Made by a program: the position numbers and the translations under genes. A stretch of 64,000 nucleotides of DNA from Variovorax sp. OK212 (lineage in GTDB: Bacteria > Pseudomonadota > Gammaproteobacteria > Burkholderiales > Burkholderiaceae_C), in assembly GCF_900112425.1 (NCBI RefSeq), contig NZ_FOLP01000007.1, positions 124,001 to 188,000 of the forward strand, written 5' to 3'. The notes under the pieces are model-generated. The model made no database searches. It was given only the letters and a program-made list of their open reading frames with translations, and was not told where the DNA came from. Of this stretch, positions 1 to 8,178 are shown one piece after another. Numbering within the stretch: position 1 is the stretch's first letter; each line of letters starts with the position of its first letter.

Positions 1-2
1 TG

Positions 3-338
3 GCCGCCGCCGGTGCCGCTCATGCCGAAAGCTATGACGGTGTGCATCAACTGACCTCGGCCACCAGCCGTGCCGACGTCGCCAGCCAGGCCGTGGTCGC
101 TGCACGCAGCGGCAACCCCTACGCAGACGGCGCCAACCAGGGCCCGGTGCAACTGATCGCCTCGACCACCAGCCGCGCCGCCGTCCGCGCCGAAGCCGTG
201 GCCGCCGCGCACAGCGAGAACCCGTACGCCGAAGGCGTGACCTCGCGTGTCGCCCCGGTGCTGGCCAGCGGCCTCGACCGCTCCAGCGTGCGCGCCGCAG
301 CCCGTGCTGCTGCACGTGGCGACGCGTTGCCGCTGTAA
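3..338 (+). CDS. DUF4148-like small secreted protein (5' end cut by window)
   Basis: The frame is open from the window edge and ends at a TAA at 336-338. The first visible residues (AAAGAAHAESYDG) look like the end of a signal peptide with an AHA cleavage site followed by the mature protein. The mature part repeats a motif of about 36 residues three times, each with SRA/RSxV followed by AxAAARxxNPYA. This is the pattern of the DUF4148 family of small, probably periplasmic proteins that are abundant in Burkholderiales. Their function is not known. The true start lies upstream of the window. A strong terminator follows at 391-427, so this is the last gene of its transcript. Confidence 0.7.
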   Translation, partial: AAAGAAHAESYDGVHQLTSATSRADVASQAVVAARSGNPYADGANQGPVQLIASTTSRAAVRAEAVAAAHSENPYAEGVTSRVAPVLASGLDRSSVRAAARAAARGDALPL

Positions 339-390
339 ATTCGCCGACGCTGCCTCGCCTTGCCGGCGAGCGCAGGCGAACGAACAAAGG

Positions 391-427
391 AAAAGCCGGA
401 CCCTGCGAAAGCGGGGCCCGGCTTTTT
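391..427 (+). terminator. Rho-independent terminator of the DUF4148-like gene
   Basis: The arms AAAAGCCGG and CCGGCTTTT enclose a GC-rich inner stem with a GAAA loop and run directly into a T tract. It lies 52 nt after the TAA of the upstream gene. Confidence 0.8.
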
Positions 428-494
428 CCTGTCTGTGAGGCAGAGGAGGTTGAAGAGGGAGAGGAGGGAGAGAGCTGAGAGCGGTGCCGCCGTC

Positions 495-884
495 TCAGGC
501 AACCCGCTCTTCGATCGGCCCCACGCGGTCCGGATAGAACGCCACGTGGTCCTTGATCTGCGAGACCGGGTCGTACGGTGCTTCGTAGGTCCACACGGCA
601 TTCACCGAGCGTTCGCCGCCGGCCGGAATGCTGTAGTAGTTGCACTCGCCCTTGTACGGGCAGTACGTGGCGTGCGACGTGCGCTCGAGCAGCGCCATCT
701 TCACGTCCTTGCGCGGGATGTAGTGCACGGTGCCGAAGTGCGACTCGCGCAGCGTGAGCGCCTCGCGCGTGTCGGCGACGACGCACCCGTCGACCGACAC
801 GATCACGCGCAACGGATTGAGCGAGATGTTGATGGCATGGTCGGGGCCGGGGGTCTTGATCGTGCGTTCTGGCGTAGCGAACAT
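495..884 (-). CDS. DUF427 domain-containing protein
   Basis: This is a 129-aa protein of the DUF427 family (single-domain proteins with a compact beta fold). The residues T-CPYKGECNYYS near the middle, the closing W-YE-P and the C-terminal HVAFYPDRV are the usual family signatures. The start at 884 is chosen because GAAGGAG sits 7-10 nt upstream and the family N-terminus matches. The frame stays open further upstream without any family similarity. The biochemical role is unknown. It may be downstream of the SMR gene on the same strand, but about 270 nt without a gene separate them. Confidence 0.85.
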   Translation of the reverse strand: MFATPERTIKTPGPDHAINISLNPLRVIVSVDGCVVADTREALTLRESHFGTVHYIPRKDVKMALLERTSHATYCPYKGECNYYSIPAGGERSVNAVWTYEAPYDPVSQIKDHVAFYPDRVGPIEERVA

Positions 885-1155
885 AGGCAGGCTCCTTCGT
901 TCAAGTCGGGCTGACGCAAGCATCGGCGGATGCGCATCTTGCCGCGATGGCGCAACGGTTTGAAGCCCCCTCGTAATCGGCCCATTGGCAGCATGGTTAA
1001 AGGCCGGATGGCCATCGGAATGGCTCTGGAAGCCTTTCGACCTCATTTTGAGATTCCGGACTGGTGGCTTCACTGGAGCGCAAGCGCGCGCCCCTCTGAG
1101 CGGCTTCTGATACACGCCGGGCGCGGCCGTGGCCCTTGTTTCCTTGTGTTGCACT

Positions 1156-1473
1156 TCAGCCGTCGGCGAGCCGCAGGCCCACCGTGCCGCCGACGACCAG
1201 CGCGACGCAGCCGAGCCTTGCCGCGGACAACGCCTCGCCGAAGAACAGCGCGCCCATCAGCACCACGCCGACCGAGCCGATGCCGGTCCATACCGCGTAG
1301 GCCGGGCCGAGCGGCAGGTAGCGCAGCGCGCGCGCCAGCAGGTAGATGCTGACGAGCGCGGTGAGCACGCCGACAACCGACGGCACGGGCCGCGTCCAGT
1401 CTTCCGATTGCTTGAGCGCGGCGGCCATGGCGATCTCGACGAGACCGGCCGCCAGGAGAAATACCCAGCCCAT
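1156..1473 (-). CDS. SMR family efflux protein (SugE/Gdx-like)
   Basis: This 105-aa protein has four predicted membrane helices and the small multidrug resistance fold. Members work as antiparallel dimers in the inner membrane and exchange protons for cationic substrates. The central Glu13 of helix 1 is present, and YAVWTGIGSVG followed by GE matches the SugE/Gdx (guanidinium exporter) branch better than EmrE. The Trp usually found three residues after the Glu in SugE is a Met here (EIAM), so guanidinium specificity is uncertain. AAGGAG precedes the ATG at 1473. The gene is divergent from an HxlR regulator 92 nt away, which may control it. Confidence 0.8.
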   Translation of the reverse strand: MGWVFLLAAGLVEIAMAAALKQSEDWTRPVPSVVGVLTALVSIYLLARALRYLPLGPAYAVWTGIGSVGVVLMGALFFGEALSAARLGCVALVVGGTVGLRLADG

Positions 1474-1565
1474 GAAAAAACTCCTTCGATGTTGTCGGGG
1501 TGCAAGGCGCAAGCCGATAATTCCGGCCCGGGCACCGGGCCGCAAGTACGCACCTTTTGGTAACC

Positions 1566-1973
1566 ATGGAAAAGCCAGGCATGCCGACGAAGAATTCCGA
1601 AGCTATGGCAGACAGCACCCTCGACGAAGCCCCCGCCGACGTGTGGAACGCCGGCTGCCCCTCGCGCCGCGTGCTCGCGCTCGTCGCCAACAAGTGGGCG
1701 CTGCTGGTGATCCCGCTGCTGCGCGGCAAGCCGCGGCGCAACAACGAACTGCTGCGCCAGGTCGGCGGCATCTCGCAGAAGATGCTCACGCAGACCTTGC
1801 GCGACCTCGAGCTCAACGGGCTGGTGTTGCGCGAAGACCGCCAGACGGTGCCGCCGCACGTCGAGTACCGGCTCAGCCCGCTCGGCCTGTCGCTGAGCCG
1901 CACGCTCATCGCGGTGGACCGCTGGGCCGAGGCGAACCATGCGCAGATCGATGCGGCACGCCGCCATCGGTGA
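1566..1973 (+). CDS. HxlR family winged-helix transcriptional regulator
   Basis: This protein of about 135 aa has the HxlR arrangement: a CPSRRVLALVANKWALLVIPLL segment with the family Cys and the K/W pair, then a winged helix (NNELLRQVGGISQKMLTQTLRDLELNGLV), then the wing with EYRLSPLG. HxlR proteins bind as dimers and often answer to oxidants or electrophiles. The start is uncertain: ATGs at 1566, 1581 and 1605 are all in frame and the conserved domain begins after all three. It is divergent from the SMR exporter, which is a plausible target. Confidence 0.85.
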   Translation: MEKPGMPTKNSEAMADSTLDEAPADVWNAGCPSRRVLALVANKWALLVIPLLRGKPRRNNELLRQVGGISQKMLTQTLRDLELNGLVLREDRQTVPPHVEYRLSPLGLSLSRTLIAVDRWAEANHAQIDAARRHR

Positions 1974-2037
1974 TACCTTCGCGCCAAGACCCGAGCGACC
2001 ATCGAGCCACCCCGCGCGCCCCCTCGAAAGAACCGAA

Positions 2038-3021
2038 GTGAAGAAGCACCTCAAGCTCGCCGCGTTCCTGCTTGCCGGCCTGTTCTCCAGCCTCGCGGCC
2101 CTGAGCGTCTGGGCGCAGGAGTGGCCCTCGCGGCCCGTGCGCATCATCGTGCCCGCGCCCGCGGGCAGCTCGCTCGACCTCATCGCGCGCACCCTGGCCG
2201 ACCGCCTGCGCGTGATGTGGAAGCAGCCCGTGGTGATCGAGACCAAGGCCGGCGCGGGCGGCCTGATCGGCATGGACGCGGTGGCCAAGGCGCCGCACGA
2301 CGGCTACACGCTGGGCATCGGCTTCAACGGCCCCATCGCCTTCGGGCCCTACATGTACGCCCGCATGCCGTATGCGCCCGCGCGCGACCTGGTGCCGATC
2401 GTGCTGACCACCTCGCAGCCCAACGTGCTCGCGGTGCAGGCCGACAACCCCGCCAACACGCTCGCCGAGTTCGTCGACTGGGCCAGGAAGCGCGGCGACC
2501 GTTTCAGTTATGCGTCGGTGGGTGCGGGAAGTTCGTCGCACCTGACGATGGAGCTGTTTCGCAGCGTGGCGCACATCGAGGCGGTGCACGTGCCGTACGC
2601 GGGTTCGCCGCCCGCGGGCCTGTCGCTCGCGGCGGGCGACACGCAGGCGCTCTTCACCGTGGCGCCCGCGCTGCTGCCGCTGATCCAGGGGCACCGCGTG
2701 AAGCTCATCGCCGTGACCAGCGCGCAGCGCTCCGAACTCATGAAAGACCTGCCCACCGTGGCCGAGTCGGGCTACCCGGGTTTCGAGTCGCTCGCATGGA
2801 ACGGTTTCTTCACCGGCAGCGGCACGCCCGGCGAGGTGGTGCGGCGCATCAACGCCGACGTCAACACCGTGCTGAAGGAGCCGGCCGTGCGCGAGCTGCT
2901 GGCCAACCAGGGGCTGGTGGCGGGCGGCGGCTCGCCGGAAGAGTTCAGGGCCTTCATCGACAGCGAAGGCCGCAAGTGGGGCGCGACCATCGCCAAGATC
3001 GGCATCCGCCTGGATCAGTGA
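2038..3021 (+). CDS. Bug/TctC family periplasmic solute receptor
   Basis: This 327-aa tripartite-tricarboxylate-transporter receptor starts at a GTG that gives a clean signal peptide (KKHLK, a hydrophobic stretch, WAQ). The mature protein opens with EWPSRPVRIIVPAPAGSSLD, the typical first ligand loop, and carries GAGGLIGMDAVAKAPHDGYT and the SVGAGSSSHL second loop. Such receptors bind small carboxylates in the periplasm. No TctA/TctB membrane genes are nearby, which is common because Burkholderiales carry many orphan Bug receptors. The ligand cannot be predicted. The neighbours are HxlR upstream and a nitrobindin-like gene 50 nt downstream. Confidence 0.9.
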   Translation: MKKHLKLAAFLLAGLFSSLAALSVWAQEWPSRPVRIIVPAPAGSSLDLIARTLADRLRVMWKQPVVIETKAGAGGLIGMDAVAKAPHDGYTLGIGFNGPIAFGPYMYARMPYAPARDLVPIVLTTSQPNVLAVQADNPANTLAEFVDWARKRGDRFSYASVGAGSSSHLTMELFRSVAHIEAVHVPYAGSPPAGLSLAAGDTQALFTVAPALLPLIQGHRVKLIAVTSAQRSELMKDLPTVAESGYPGFESLAWNGFFTGSGTPGEVVRRINADVNTVLKEPAVRELLANQGLVAGGGSPEEFRAFIDSEGRKWGATIAKIGIRLDQ

Positions 3022-3071
3022 CACTCGCGGCGTTCGCGCACATTGCCGTCCCACGCATTTCAGGAAAAAAC

Positions 3072-3815
3072 ATGGACACCTTTCCCGACGACATCTACAC
3101 CGAACCCGAGCCCGACCCGCACACGCTCGCCAACCTCGGCCCGCTCACGGGCCTGGCGGGCATCTGGCTCGGCACCTCCGGCCACGACGTGAGCCCGAAG
3201 GCCGACGGCCCCGAAGCCGAGGCCTACATCGAGCACGCGGAGTTCCAGCCCATCGACGCGCAGACCAACGGCCCGCAGATCTTCTACGGCCTGCGCTACC
3301 ACCTGCGCATCGTGAAGCCCGACGACGTGGAGACCTTTCACGACCAGGTCGGCTACTGGCTCTGGGAGCCCGCCACGGGCGCGCTGGTGCAGACGCTGTC
3401 GATTCCGCGCGGCCTCACGGCCATGGCCACGGGCCATGCCAAGGCCACCGACCGCAGCTTCAGGCTCGAGGCCGTGCGCGGCGGCGAGACCAACGGCATC
3501 CTGGCCAACCCGTTCCTGGAGCACGCCTTCAAGACGCTGCGCTACACCATCGACGTGTCGCTCAACGCCGACGGCAGCTGGTCCTACGAGCAGGTGACGG
3601 TGCTGAGCGTGCGCGGCCAGGCCGAGCCCTTCAGCCACACCGACCGCAACACGCTGCGCAAGATCGGCGAGCCCACGCCGAACCCGACCGCGGTGGCTGC
3701 GATGGCGGCGATCGCGCGGCAGGTGCAAGAGGTGCTAGACGTGCAAGACGCCCAAGAGGTGCAGAAGAAGGCCACCGGCGCGGCCAGCATGGACGCCGAG
3801 GCCGAGCCGGCCTGA
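3072..3815 (+). CDS. THAP4/nitrobindin-like heme-binding beta-barrel protein (DUF1794-like)
   Basis: This 247-aa cytoplasmic protein has GLAGIWLGTSG near residue 30, the GxWxGxG-type opening strand of the nitrobindin/DUF1794 beta barrel. It continues with alternating strands (FYGLRYHLRI, GYWLWEPATGALVQTLSIPRG). The last 35 residues are a polar Ala/Gln/Glu extension beyond the barrel. Family members bind ferric heme and may handle nitric oxide or peroxynitrite. I did not identify a definite proximal His. AGGAAAAAAC precedes the ATG. It lies 50 nt after the Bug receptor and may be cotranscribed. Confidence 0.7.
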   Translation: MDTFPDDIYTEPEPDPHTLANLGPLTGLAGIWLGTSGHDVSPKADGPEAEAYIEHAEFQPIDAQTNGPQIFYGLRYHLRIVKPDDVETFHDQVGYWLWEPATGALVQTLSIPRGLTAMATGHAKATDRSFRLEAVRGGETNGILANPFLEHAFKTLRYTIDVSLNADGSWSYEQVTVLSVRGQAEPFSHTDRNTLRKIGEPTPNPTAVAAMAAIARQVQEVLDVQDAQEVQKKATGAASMDAEAEPA

Positions 3816-3840
3816 ACCCCGCGAACCCCGCGAACCTTGC

Positions 3841-4989
3841 TCAGGCCCGCAGCGCCGCCTCCACGTCGGCGTGAAATCTGGCCGAGCACCACTCGGTCGC
3901 ACCGAAGTACAGCGACGGCTGCGCACCGCTCGCCAGCGTCGACTGTGCCGACACGCCGAGCGCGAAGTCTTCGTCGAGCGCACCCCAGAACGAGGCCACG
4001 TTCTTGCGCCAGTGGTTCTGCGACTTCTCCGTCTTCGGCAGCTCCGGAATCAGCGTGCTCGCGATCACGCGCGAGCGGCCCGGCGATTCCGGCAGCACGG
4101 TGAAGGCGTTGGCGTGGTCGCCTTCGTGCAGGATGAAGGTCGCCGGAAAGAAGAAATAGATGATGTTCGAGTGCGGCCCCACCCGCCACTCCTGCGAGGG
4201 TGTGCCGCGCAGGCTTTCGATGCTGCGCTTGGGCAGGAAGAGGCGATGGTGCTGGCGGTCGTGGTCGGCCATCAGCAGGTTGTCGTAGAACAGCGCCGCG
4301 ATGCTGTTGCGGTGCGCGTACTGGAAGTGATAGGTCTCCAGGTTCGCCTCGAACGGAATCTTCCAGTTGGCCGCGTTGTCGAACGCGTGCTCGTGAAAGG
4401 GCTGCCAGCTGTCGTAGCCCCAGGAGCGCAGGTCGGTGCCGAAGCGGCCGAGCCAGGCGCCGATGTCGATCGTGGTGCTCTCACCCTCGGCCACCGCGCG
4501 CGGAATGGCCCACACGAAACCCAGCGCTTCGGCCACCGGCACGCGTGCCAGGCTGCACGCCGAGGCCGGCGCATGCGGAAAGTCTTCTTCCGCGGGGCGG
4601 CCGCGCAGCGTGCCGTCGAGCGCATAGGTCCAGCTGTGGTACGGGCACACGAGCGCGCGCTGGCTCGACGCGCCGGGCGGCTTGAGCCGCGCCCCGCGGT
4701 GGCGGCAGGCGTTGACGAAGCCCGAGAGTTTGCCGTCCGGCCCGCGCACGAACAGCAGCGGCAGGCCCGCCACGTCGATGGCGAATGAATCGCCCGCGTT
4801 CGCCAGCGAGGCCGAGGGGCACAGCGCGAGCGGATGGCGCCTGAAGATGCACGCCACCTCCTGCTCGTGGCGCTCCGGGTCGAGGTAGCGCGACACCGGG
4901 CTCACGGCCGGCTCGCCGCGCTCGCTGCCGCCGGTGTCGATGAGCGCGAGCGCGCGCCGGATCAATGCGATCTGTTCTTCATGCTGCAT
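3841..4989 (-). CDS. Rieske [2Fe-2S] aromatic ring-hydroxylating oxygenase, alpha subunit
   Basis: This 382-aa protein has a Rieske domain with CRHRG and CPYHSWTY binding the [2Fe-2S] cluster. The catalytic domain starts with NWKIPFEANLETYHFQYAH, which supplies the bridging acid and the two iron-ligand histidines. A later Asp/Glu-rich helix (ALDEDFALG) probably holds the third ligand. Such enzymes take electrons from a reductase and hydroxylate aromatic, quaternary amine or other substrates. No reductase or small subunit gene is next to it, so the partner and substrate are unknown. The ATG at 4989 is preferred because the frame further upstream shows no family similarity. Confidence 0.85.
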   Translation of the reverse strand: MQHEEQIALIRRALALIDTGGSERGEPAVSPVSRYLDPERHEQEVACIFRRHPLALCPSASLANAGDSFAIDVAGLPLLFVRGPDGKLSGFVNACRHRGARLKPPGASSQRALVCPYHSWTYALDGTLRGRPAEEDFPHAPASACSLARVPVAEALGFVWAIPRAVAEGESTTIDIGAWLGRFGTDLRSWGYDSWQPFHEHAFDNAANWKIPFEANLETYHFQYAHRNSIAALFYDNLLMADHDRQHHRLFLPKRSIESLRGTPSQEWRVGPHSNIIYFFFPATFILHEGDHANAFTVLPESPGRSRVIASTLIPELPKTEKSQNHWRKNVASFWGALDEDFALGVSAQSTLASGAQPSLYFGATEWCSARFHADVEAALRA

Positions 4990-5174
4990 GCGCGTGTGCC
5001 ATCGAAGTGGCCTCCGTGGGGTCGTTTGGGGGGGACGGACGGGATGTGGCGTGGTGCGGCCATTGTGGCGAGCGCCGCGTCCGGTGGCTTGCTTCAACTG
5101 GTCACGCGCGGGCGCGGCCCTGCGATGGCAAAGCCGGGTTTGCCGGCTTCATCAAGAAAAGAAAGGGAGCACCG

Positions 5175-5325
5175 ATGAACGACTTTCCACTGCGCATGAA
5201 TGCGCCCGAGGGCCTTGTTCTGCAGCACATCTGCATGGCCGAAGGGCGAGAAGATCGGCGACGTCGTTCACGACCCGTACGTGTACTCGGTGAACACGCG
5301 CCAGCAACTGCCGGATGGCGCCTCA
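5175..5325 (+). pseudogene. Possible frameshifted gene remnant, unknown family
   Basis: An ATG at 5175 follows a strong ribosome-binding site (AAAGGGAG) and reads MNDFPLRMNAPEGLVLQHIC. Shortly after (about 5242) the frame turns Arg-rich. Skipping one base near 5244-5246 gives a protein-like continuation, EKIGDVVHDPYVYSVNTRQQ, that runs to the end of the convergent LysR gene. I do not recognise the family. It could be the N-terminal remnant of a decayed gene or a chance reading. Little weight should be put on it. Confidence 0.3.
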
Positions 5326-6240
5326 ATCCAGCCGCAGCGACCCCAGCCGCGCCACGATCAGGTCGTGCAGCGTCTGCGCCGCCACCGACAGGCTGCCTTC
5401 GCGCCGCTGCACCAGGTACAGCGTGCGCGTGAGCGCGGCCACCGGCAGCGGGCGCGTCACCAGCGTCTCGCGCTGGAAGTGGAACAGCGTGAGCGCGGGC
5501 ACCACGCTGATGCCCAGCCCGGCTTCGACCAGCCCCATGACGGTGGCCAGGTGCTCCACCTCGAACACCGCGTTCAGGCGCTGCGGGTGCAGCGCCGCGT
5601 CGAGCGCCTGCCGCACGCTGCTGTTGCGCGCCATCTGGATGAAGGGGTAGGGCGCGATCTTCTTCACCGTGAGCCGCGGTTCGCGTGCCAGCGGATGGTC
5701 GGCGCGGCACACCAGGTGAAAGCGGTCGCTGCAGAGCTTGCGCGCGCGCAGGTCGCTGTCGGCGGTGCCGCCGGCGCCCGAGGCCGCGAGCGCGAAGTCG
5801 GCCTGGCCGCTGCGCACGTGGGCGATGCAGGCGTCGGAGAGCGCGTCGTCCAGGTCGATGCGGATGCCGGGCCAGGCCTGCATGAACTCCGCGAACACCG
5901 CCGGCAGCCAGCCCGCCGCGAGCGAAGGCAGCGCGGCCACGCGCACGCGGCCCGTGCGCCGCTCCACATGGTCGGCAAGGTCGCTCAGCGCGCTGCCCAT
6001 GTCCTCGAGCAGCCGGCGCGCCGAGCTCTCGAACAACCGGCCTTCGGGCGTGAGCTGCACGCTGCGCGTGTCGCGGTCGAACAGCCGCGTGCCCAGCGCA
6101 TCCTCGAGCGTGCGGATGAGCGCGCTGAACGCGGGCTGCGACAGGTGGCTCGCCTGCGCGGCGCGCGTGAAGTTGCGCTGCTCGGTCAGTGCGAGAAAGG
6201 CGCGCAGCTGCCGCGTGGAGAGGTCGGGCGTCTTTCTCAT
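5323..6240 (-). CDS. LysR family transcriptional regulator
   Basis: This 305-aa protein has an N-terminal winged helix (STRQLRAFLALTEQRNFTRAAQASHLSQPAFSALIRTLE) followed by the two-lobed effector-binding domain ending with VEAGLGISVVPAL. GGAAAG precedes the ATG. It is divergent from the AtuA-like gene across 111 nt that contain a perfect inverted repeat at 6300-6323, the usual arrangement for a LysR protein controlling the neighbouring operon. The inducer is probably a compound handled by the AtuA/Bug genes; this is inference. Confidence 0.9.
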   Translation of the reverse strand: MRKTPDLSTRQLRAFLALTEQRNFTRAAQASHLSQPAFSALIRTLEDALGTRLFDRDTRSVQLTPEGRLFESSARRLLEDMGSALSDLADHVERRTGRVRVAALPSLAAGWLPAVFAEFMQAWPGIRIDLDDALSDACIAHVRSGQADFALAASGAGGTADSDLRARKLCSDRFHLVCRADHPLAREPRLTVKKIAPYPFIQMARNSSVRQALDAALHPQRLNAVFEVEHLATVMGLVEAGLGISVVPALTLFHFQRETLVTRPLPVAALTRTLYLVQRREGSLSVAAQTLHDLIVARLGSLRLD

Positions 6241-6299
6241 GGCGTCTTTCCGATGAGGTGTGTGCGAGCGGTTCGGCTATTTGAAAAGCAGATCAATCG

Positions 6300-6323
6300 A
6301 TCCGTATTTTCGATTTTACGGAT
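6300..6323. promoter_or_regulatory. Inverted-repeat operator candidate between LysR and AtuA-like genes
   Basis: The perfect arms ATCCGTA (6300-6306) and TACGGAT (6317-6323) are separated by 10 nt that are AT-rich. The repeat ends 29 nt before the AtuA-like ATG and 60 nt from the LysR start. It fits the spacing of a LysR recognition site, and the locally low GC content stands out from the surroundings. Confidence 0.5.
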
Positions 6324-6351
6324 GACGGGGCGCTGCCTACAGTGCACGCCA

Positions 6352-7743
6352 ATGAACTCCATTGATCCGTCCAGGCTGTTGATCGGGTGTGCCGCCGGCT
6401 TCTCGGGCGATCGCACCGACGCCGCCGGTCCGGTGGTCGACACGCTGATCGCGCGGATGGCCGACGCGCCCGCGGGCCAGCGCGCCTTCCTGATCTTCGA
6501 GACGCTGGCCGAGCGCACGCTGGCACTGGCCCAGCTGCGCCGCCGCGACAACCCCGACGCGGGCTACGAGCCGCTGCTCGACGACATGCTGCGCCCCGTG
6601 CTCGCGCGCTGCCTGGCGCACGGCATCCGCATCGTGAGCAACTTCGGCGCGGCCAACCCGCGCGCGGCCGCGCGGCACATCGCCCGGATGGCGCGCGAGC
6701 TGGGCGCCGGCGCACCGCGCATAGCCGTGGTGGAAGGTGATGACCTTTCCGGGCTCGAATACCGCGCGCTGCTGAACCAGGCGCTGGGCGCGCAGATGGA
6801 CGGCATCCGCATGGTCAGCGCCAACGCCTACATCGGCGCCGAACCCATTGCCGCGGCGCTCGACGCGGGCGCGCAGATCGTGGTGTGCGGCCGCGTGGCC
6901 GACCCGTCGCTGACGGTGGGGCCCGCCATGTCGCACTTCGGCTGGCGCGCCGACGACTGGGACCGCCTGGGCCGCGCCACCATGGCCGGCCACCTGCTCG
7001 AATGCGGCGCGCAGGTCTGCGGCGGCTACTTTGCCGACCCCGGCTACAAGGACGTGGCGGGGCTGGAGGCGGTGGGCTTTCCCATCGCGGAGATCGACGC
7101 CGACGGCCGCTGCACCATCGGCAAGGCCGACGCCACCGGCGGCCTCGTGAACGAGGCGACGGTGAAGGAACAGCTGCTCTACGAAGTGCACGACCCGGCC
7201 GCCTACCTGACGCCCGACGTGGTCGCCGACATCGCCGGCGCCGAAGTGCGCGCGCTGCCCGGCACCGAGCGCGTCGAACTCTCGGGCGTGCGCGGGCATG
7301 AGCGTCCGGGCAGCTACAAGGTCAACGTCTGCCACGAAGGCGGCTGGCTTGCCGAGGGCGAAATCTCCTACGCCGGCCCGCGCGCCGAAGCGCGGGCGCG
7401 GCTCGCGGCCGACGTGCTGCGCAAGCGGCTTCAGGGCCTCACGCTGCGCGTGGACCTGATCGGCGCGCTCAGCATCCTCGGCGACGACGCCGGCCGCGCG
7501 CTGGCCGCCACGCCCGACAGCGGCCTGCGCGACGTGCGCCTGCGCGTCGCGGCCACGCATGCCGAGCGCGCGCAGGCCGAGCGGCTGGGGCGCGAGGTGA
7601 TGGCGCTCTACACCTGCGGCCCGGCGGGCGGCGGCGGCGTGCGCACCGCGCTCACGCCGCGCCTGAACACGCTGTCGTGCCTGCTGCCGCGCGAAGCGGT
7701 GCCGGTGCGTTTCGAAATGCTCGACGCGGAGGCGCTCGCATGA
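6352..7743 (+). CDS. AtuA-like protein (acyclic terpene utilisation family, DUF1446)
   Basis: This 463-aa cytoplasmic protein starts with IGCAAGFSGDRTDA, the opening of the AtuA/DUF1446 family. It continues with SNFGAANPRAAARHI, VVCGRVADPSLTVGP and GHLLECGAQVCGGYFADPGYKDV, all family hallmarks. AtuA was named from the citronellol/geranyl-CoA pathway, but most relatives are uncharacterised and often lie beside Bug receptors, as here. An in-frame ATG at 6322 is possible, but 6352 gives the usual N-terminus. The gene overlaps the next by ATGA, so translation is probably coupled. Confidence 0.8.
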   Translation: MNSIDPSRLLIGCAAGFSGDRTDAAGPVVDTLIARMADAPAGQRAFLIFETLAERTLALAQLRRRDNPDAGYEPLLDDMLRPVLARCLAHGIRIVSNFGAANPRAAARHIARMARELGAGAPRIAVVEGDDLSGLEYRALLNQALGAQMDGIRMVSANAYIGAEPIAAALDAGAQIVVCGRVADPSLTVGPAMSHFGWRADDWDRLGRATMAGHLLECGAQVCGGYFADPGYKDVAGLEAVGFPIAEIDADGRCTIGKADATGGLVNEATVKEQLLYEVHDPAAYLTPDVVADIAGAEVRALPGTERVELSGVRGHERPGSYKVNVCHEGGWLAEGEISYAGPRAEARARLAADVLRKRLQGLTLRVDLIGALSILGDDAGRALAATPDSGLRDVRLRVAATHAERAQAERLGREVMALYTCGPAGGGGVRTALTPRLNTLSCLLPREAVPVRFEMLDAEALA

Positions 7744-8120
7744 AGCCCACCGACACCACCTACGCCGCGGACACCATCGAAGTGCCGCTGTACCGCGCCG
7801 CGCACGGCCGCACCGGCGACAAGGGCGACCGCTCCAACATCAGCGTGATCGCCTGGCACGCCGACCTGTATGCCGTGCTGGCCGAGCAGGTCACGCCCGA
7901 GCGCGTGGCCGCGCAGTTTCGCTACCGCGCGCCCTCGCGGGTGCAGCGCTTCTTGCTGCCGAAGCTGCACGCGATGAACTTCGTGCTCGACGCGGTGCTC
8001 GACGGCGGCGTCAACGACGCGCTCAACCTCGACACGCACGGCAAGTCGCTGTCGTTCCTGCTGCTGGACATGCCCGTTCGCGTGCCGCGTTCGCTGGAGC
8101 CCTTGCTGGCCGGGCCCTGA
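7740..8120 (+). CDS. AtuA-related small protein
   Basis: This 126-aa protein starts at an ATG overlapping the stop of the AtuA-like gene. The core LYRAAHGRTGDKGDRSNISVIA and the closing GKSLSFLLLDMPV match the small partner that follows AtuA-like proteins in many proteobacteria. In some genomes it is fused to their C-terminus, so the two chains probably form one complex. There is no signal peptide or membrane segment. The biochemical role is unknown. Confidence 0.75.
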   Translation: MKPTDTTYAADTIEVPLYRAAHGRTGDKGDRSNISVIAWHADLYAVLAEQVTPERVAAQFRYRAPSRVQRFLLPKLHAMNFVLDAVLDGGVNDALNLDTHGKSLSFLLLDMPVRVPRSLEPLLAGP

Positions 8121-8178
8121 CGCGCCTTCCCTTTTCCCACCGACCCATTTCCATTTCATCCCATACGGAGACAAAACA

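Noticed and set aside
5326..6351. A long plus-strand open frame continuous with the AtuA-like gene, across the LysR gene
   Set aside because: It is antisense to a clear LysR protein and low in family similarity. GC-rich third positions keep the opposite strand open. The AtuA start at 6352 is better.
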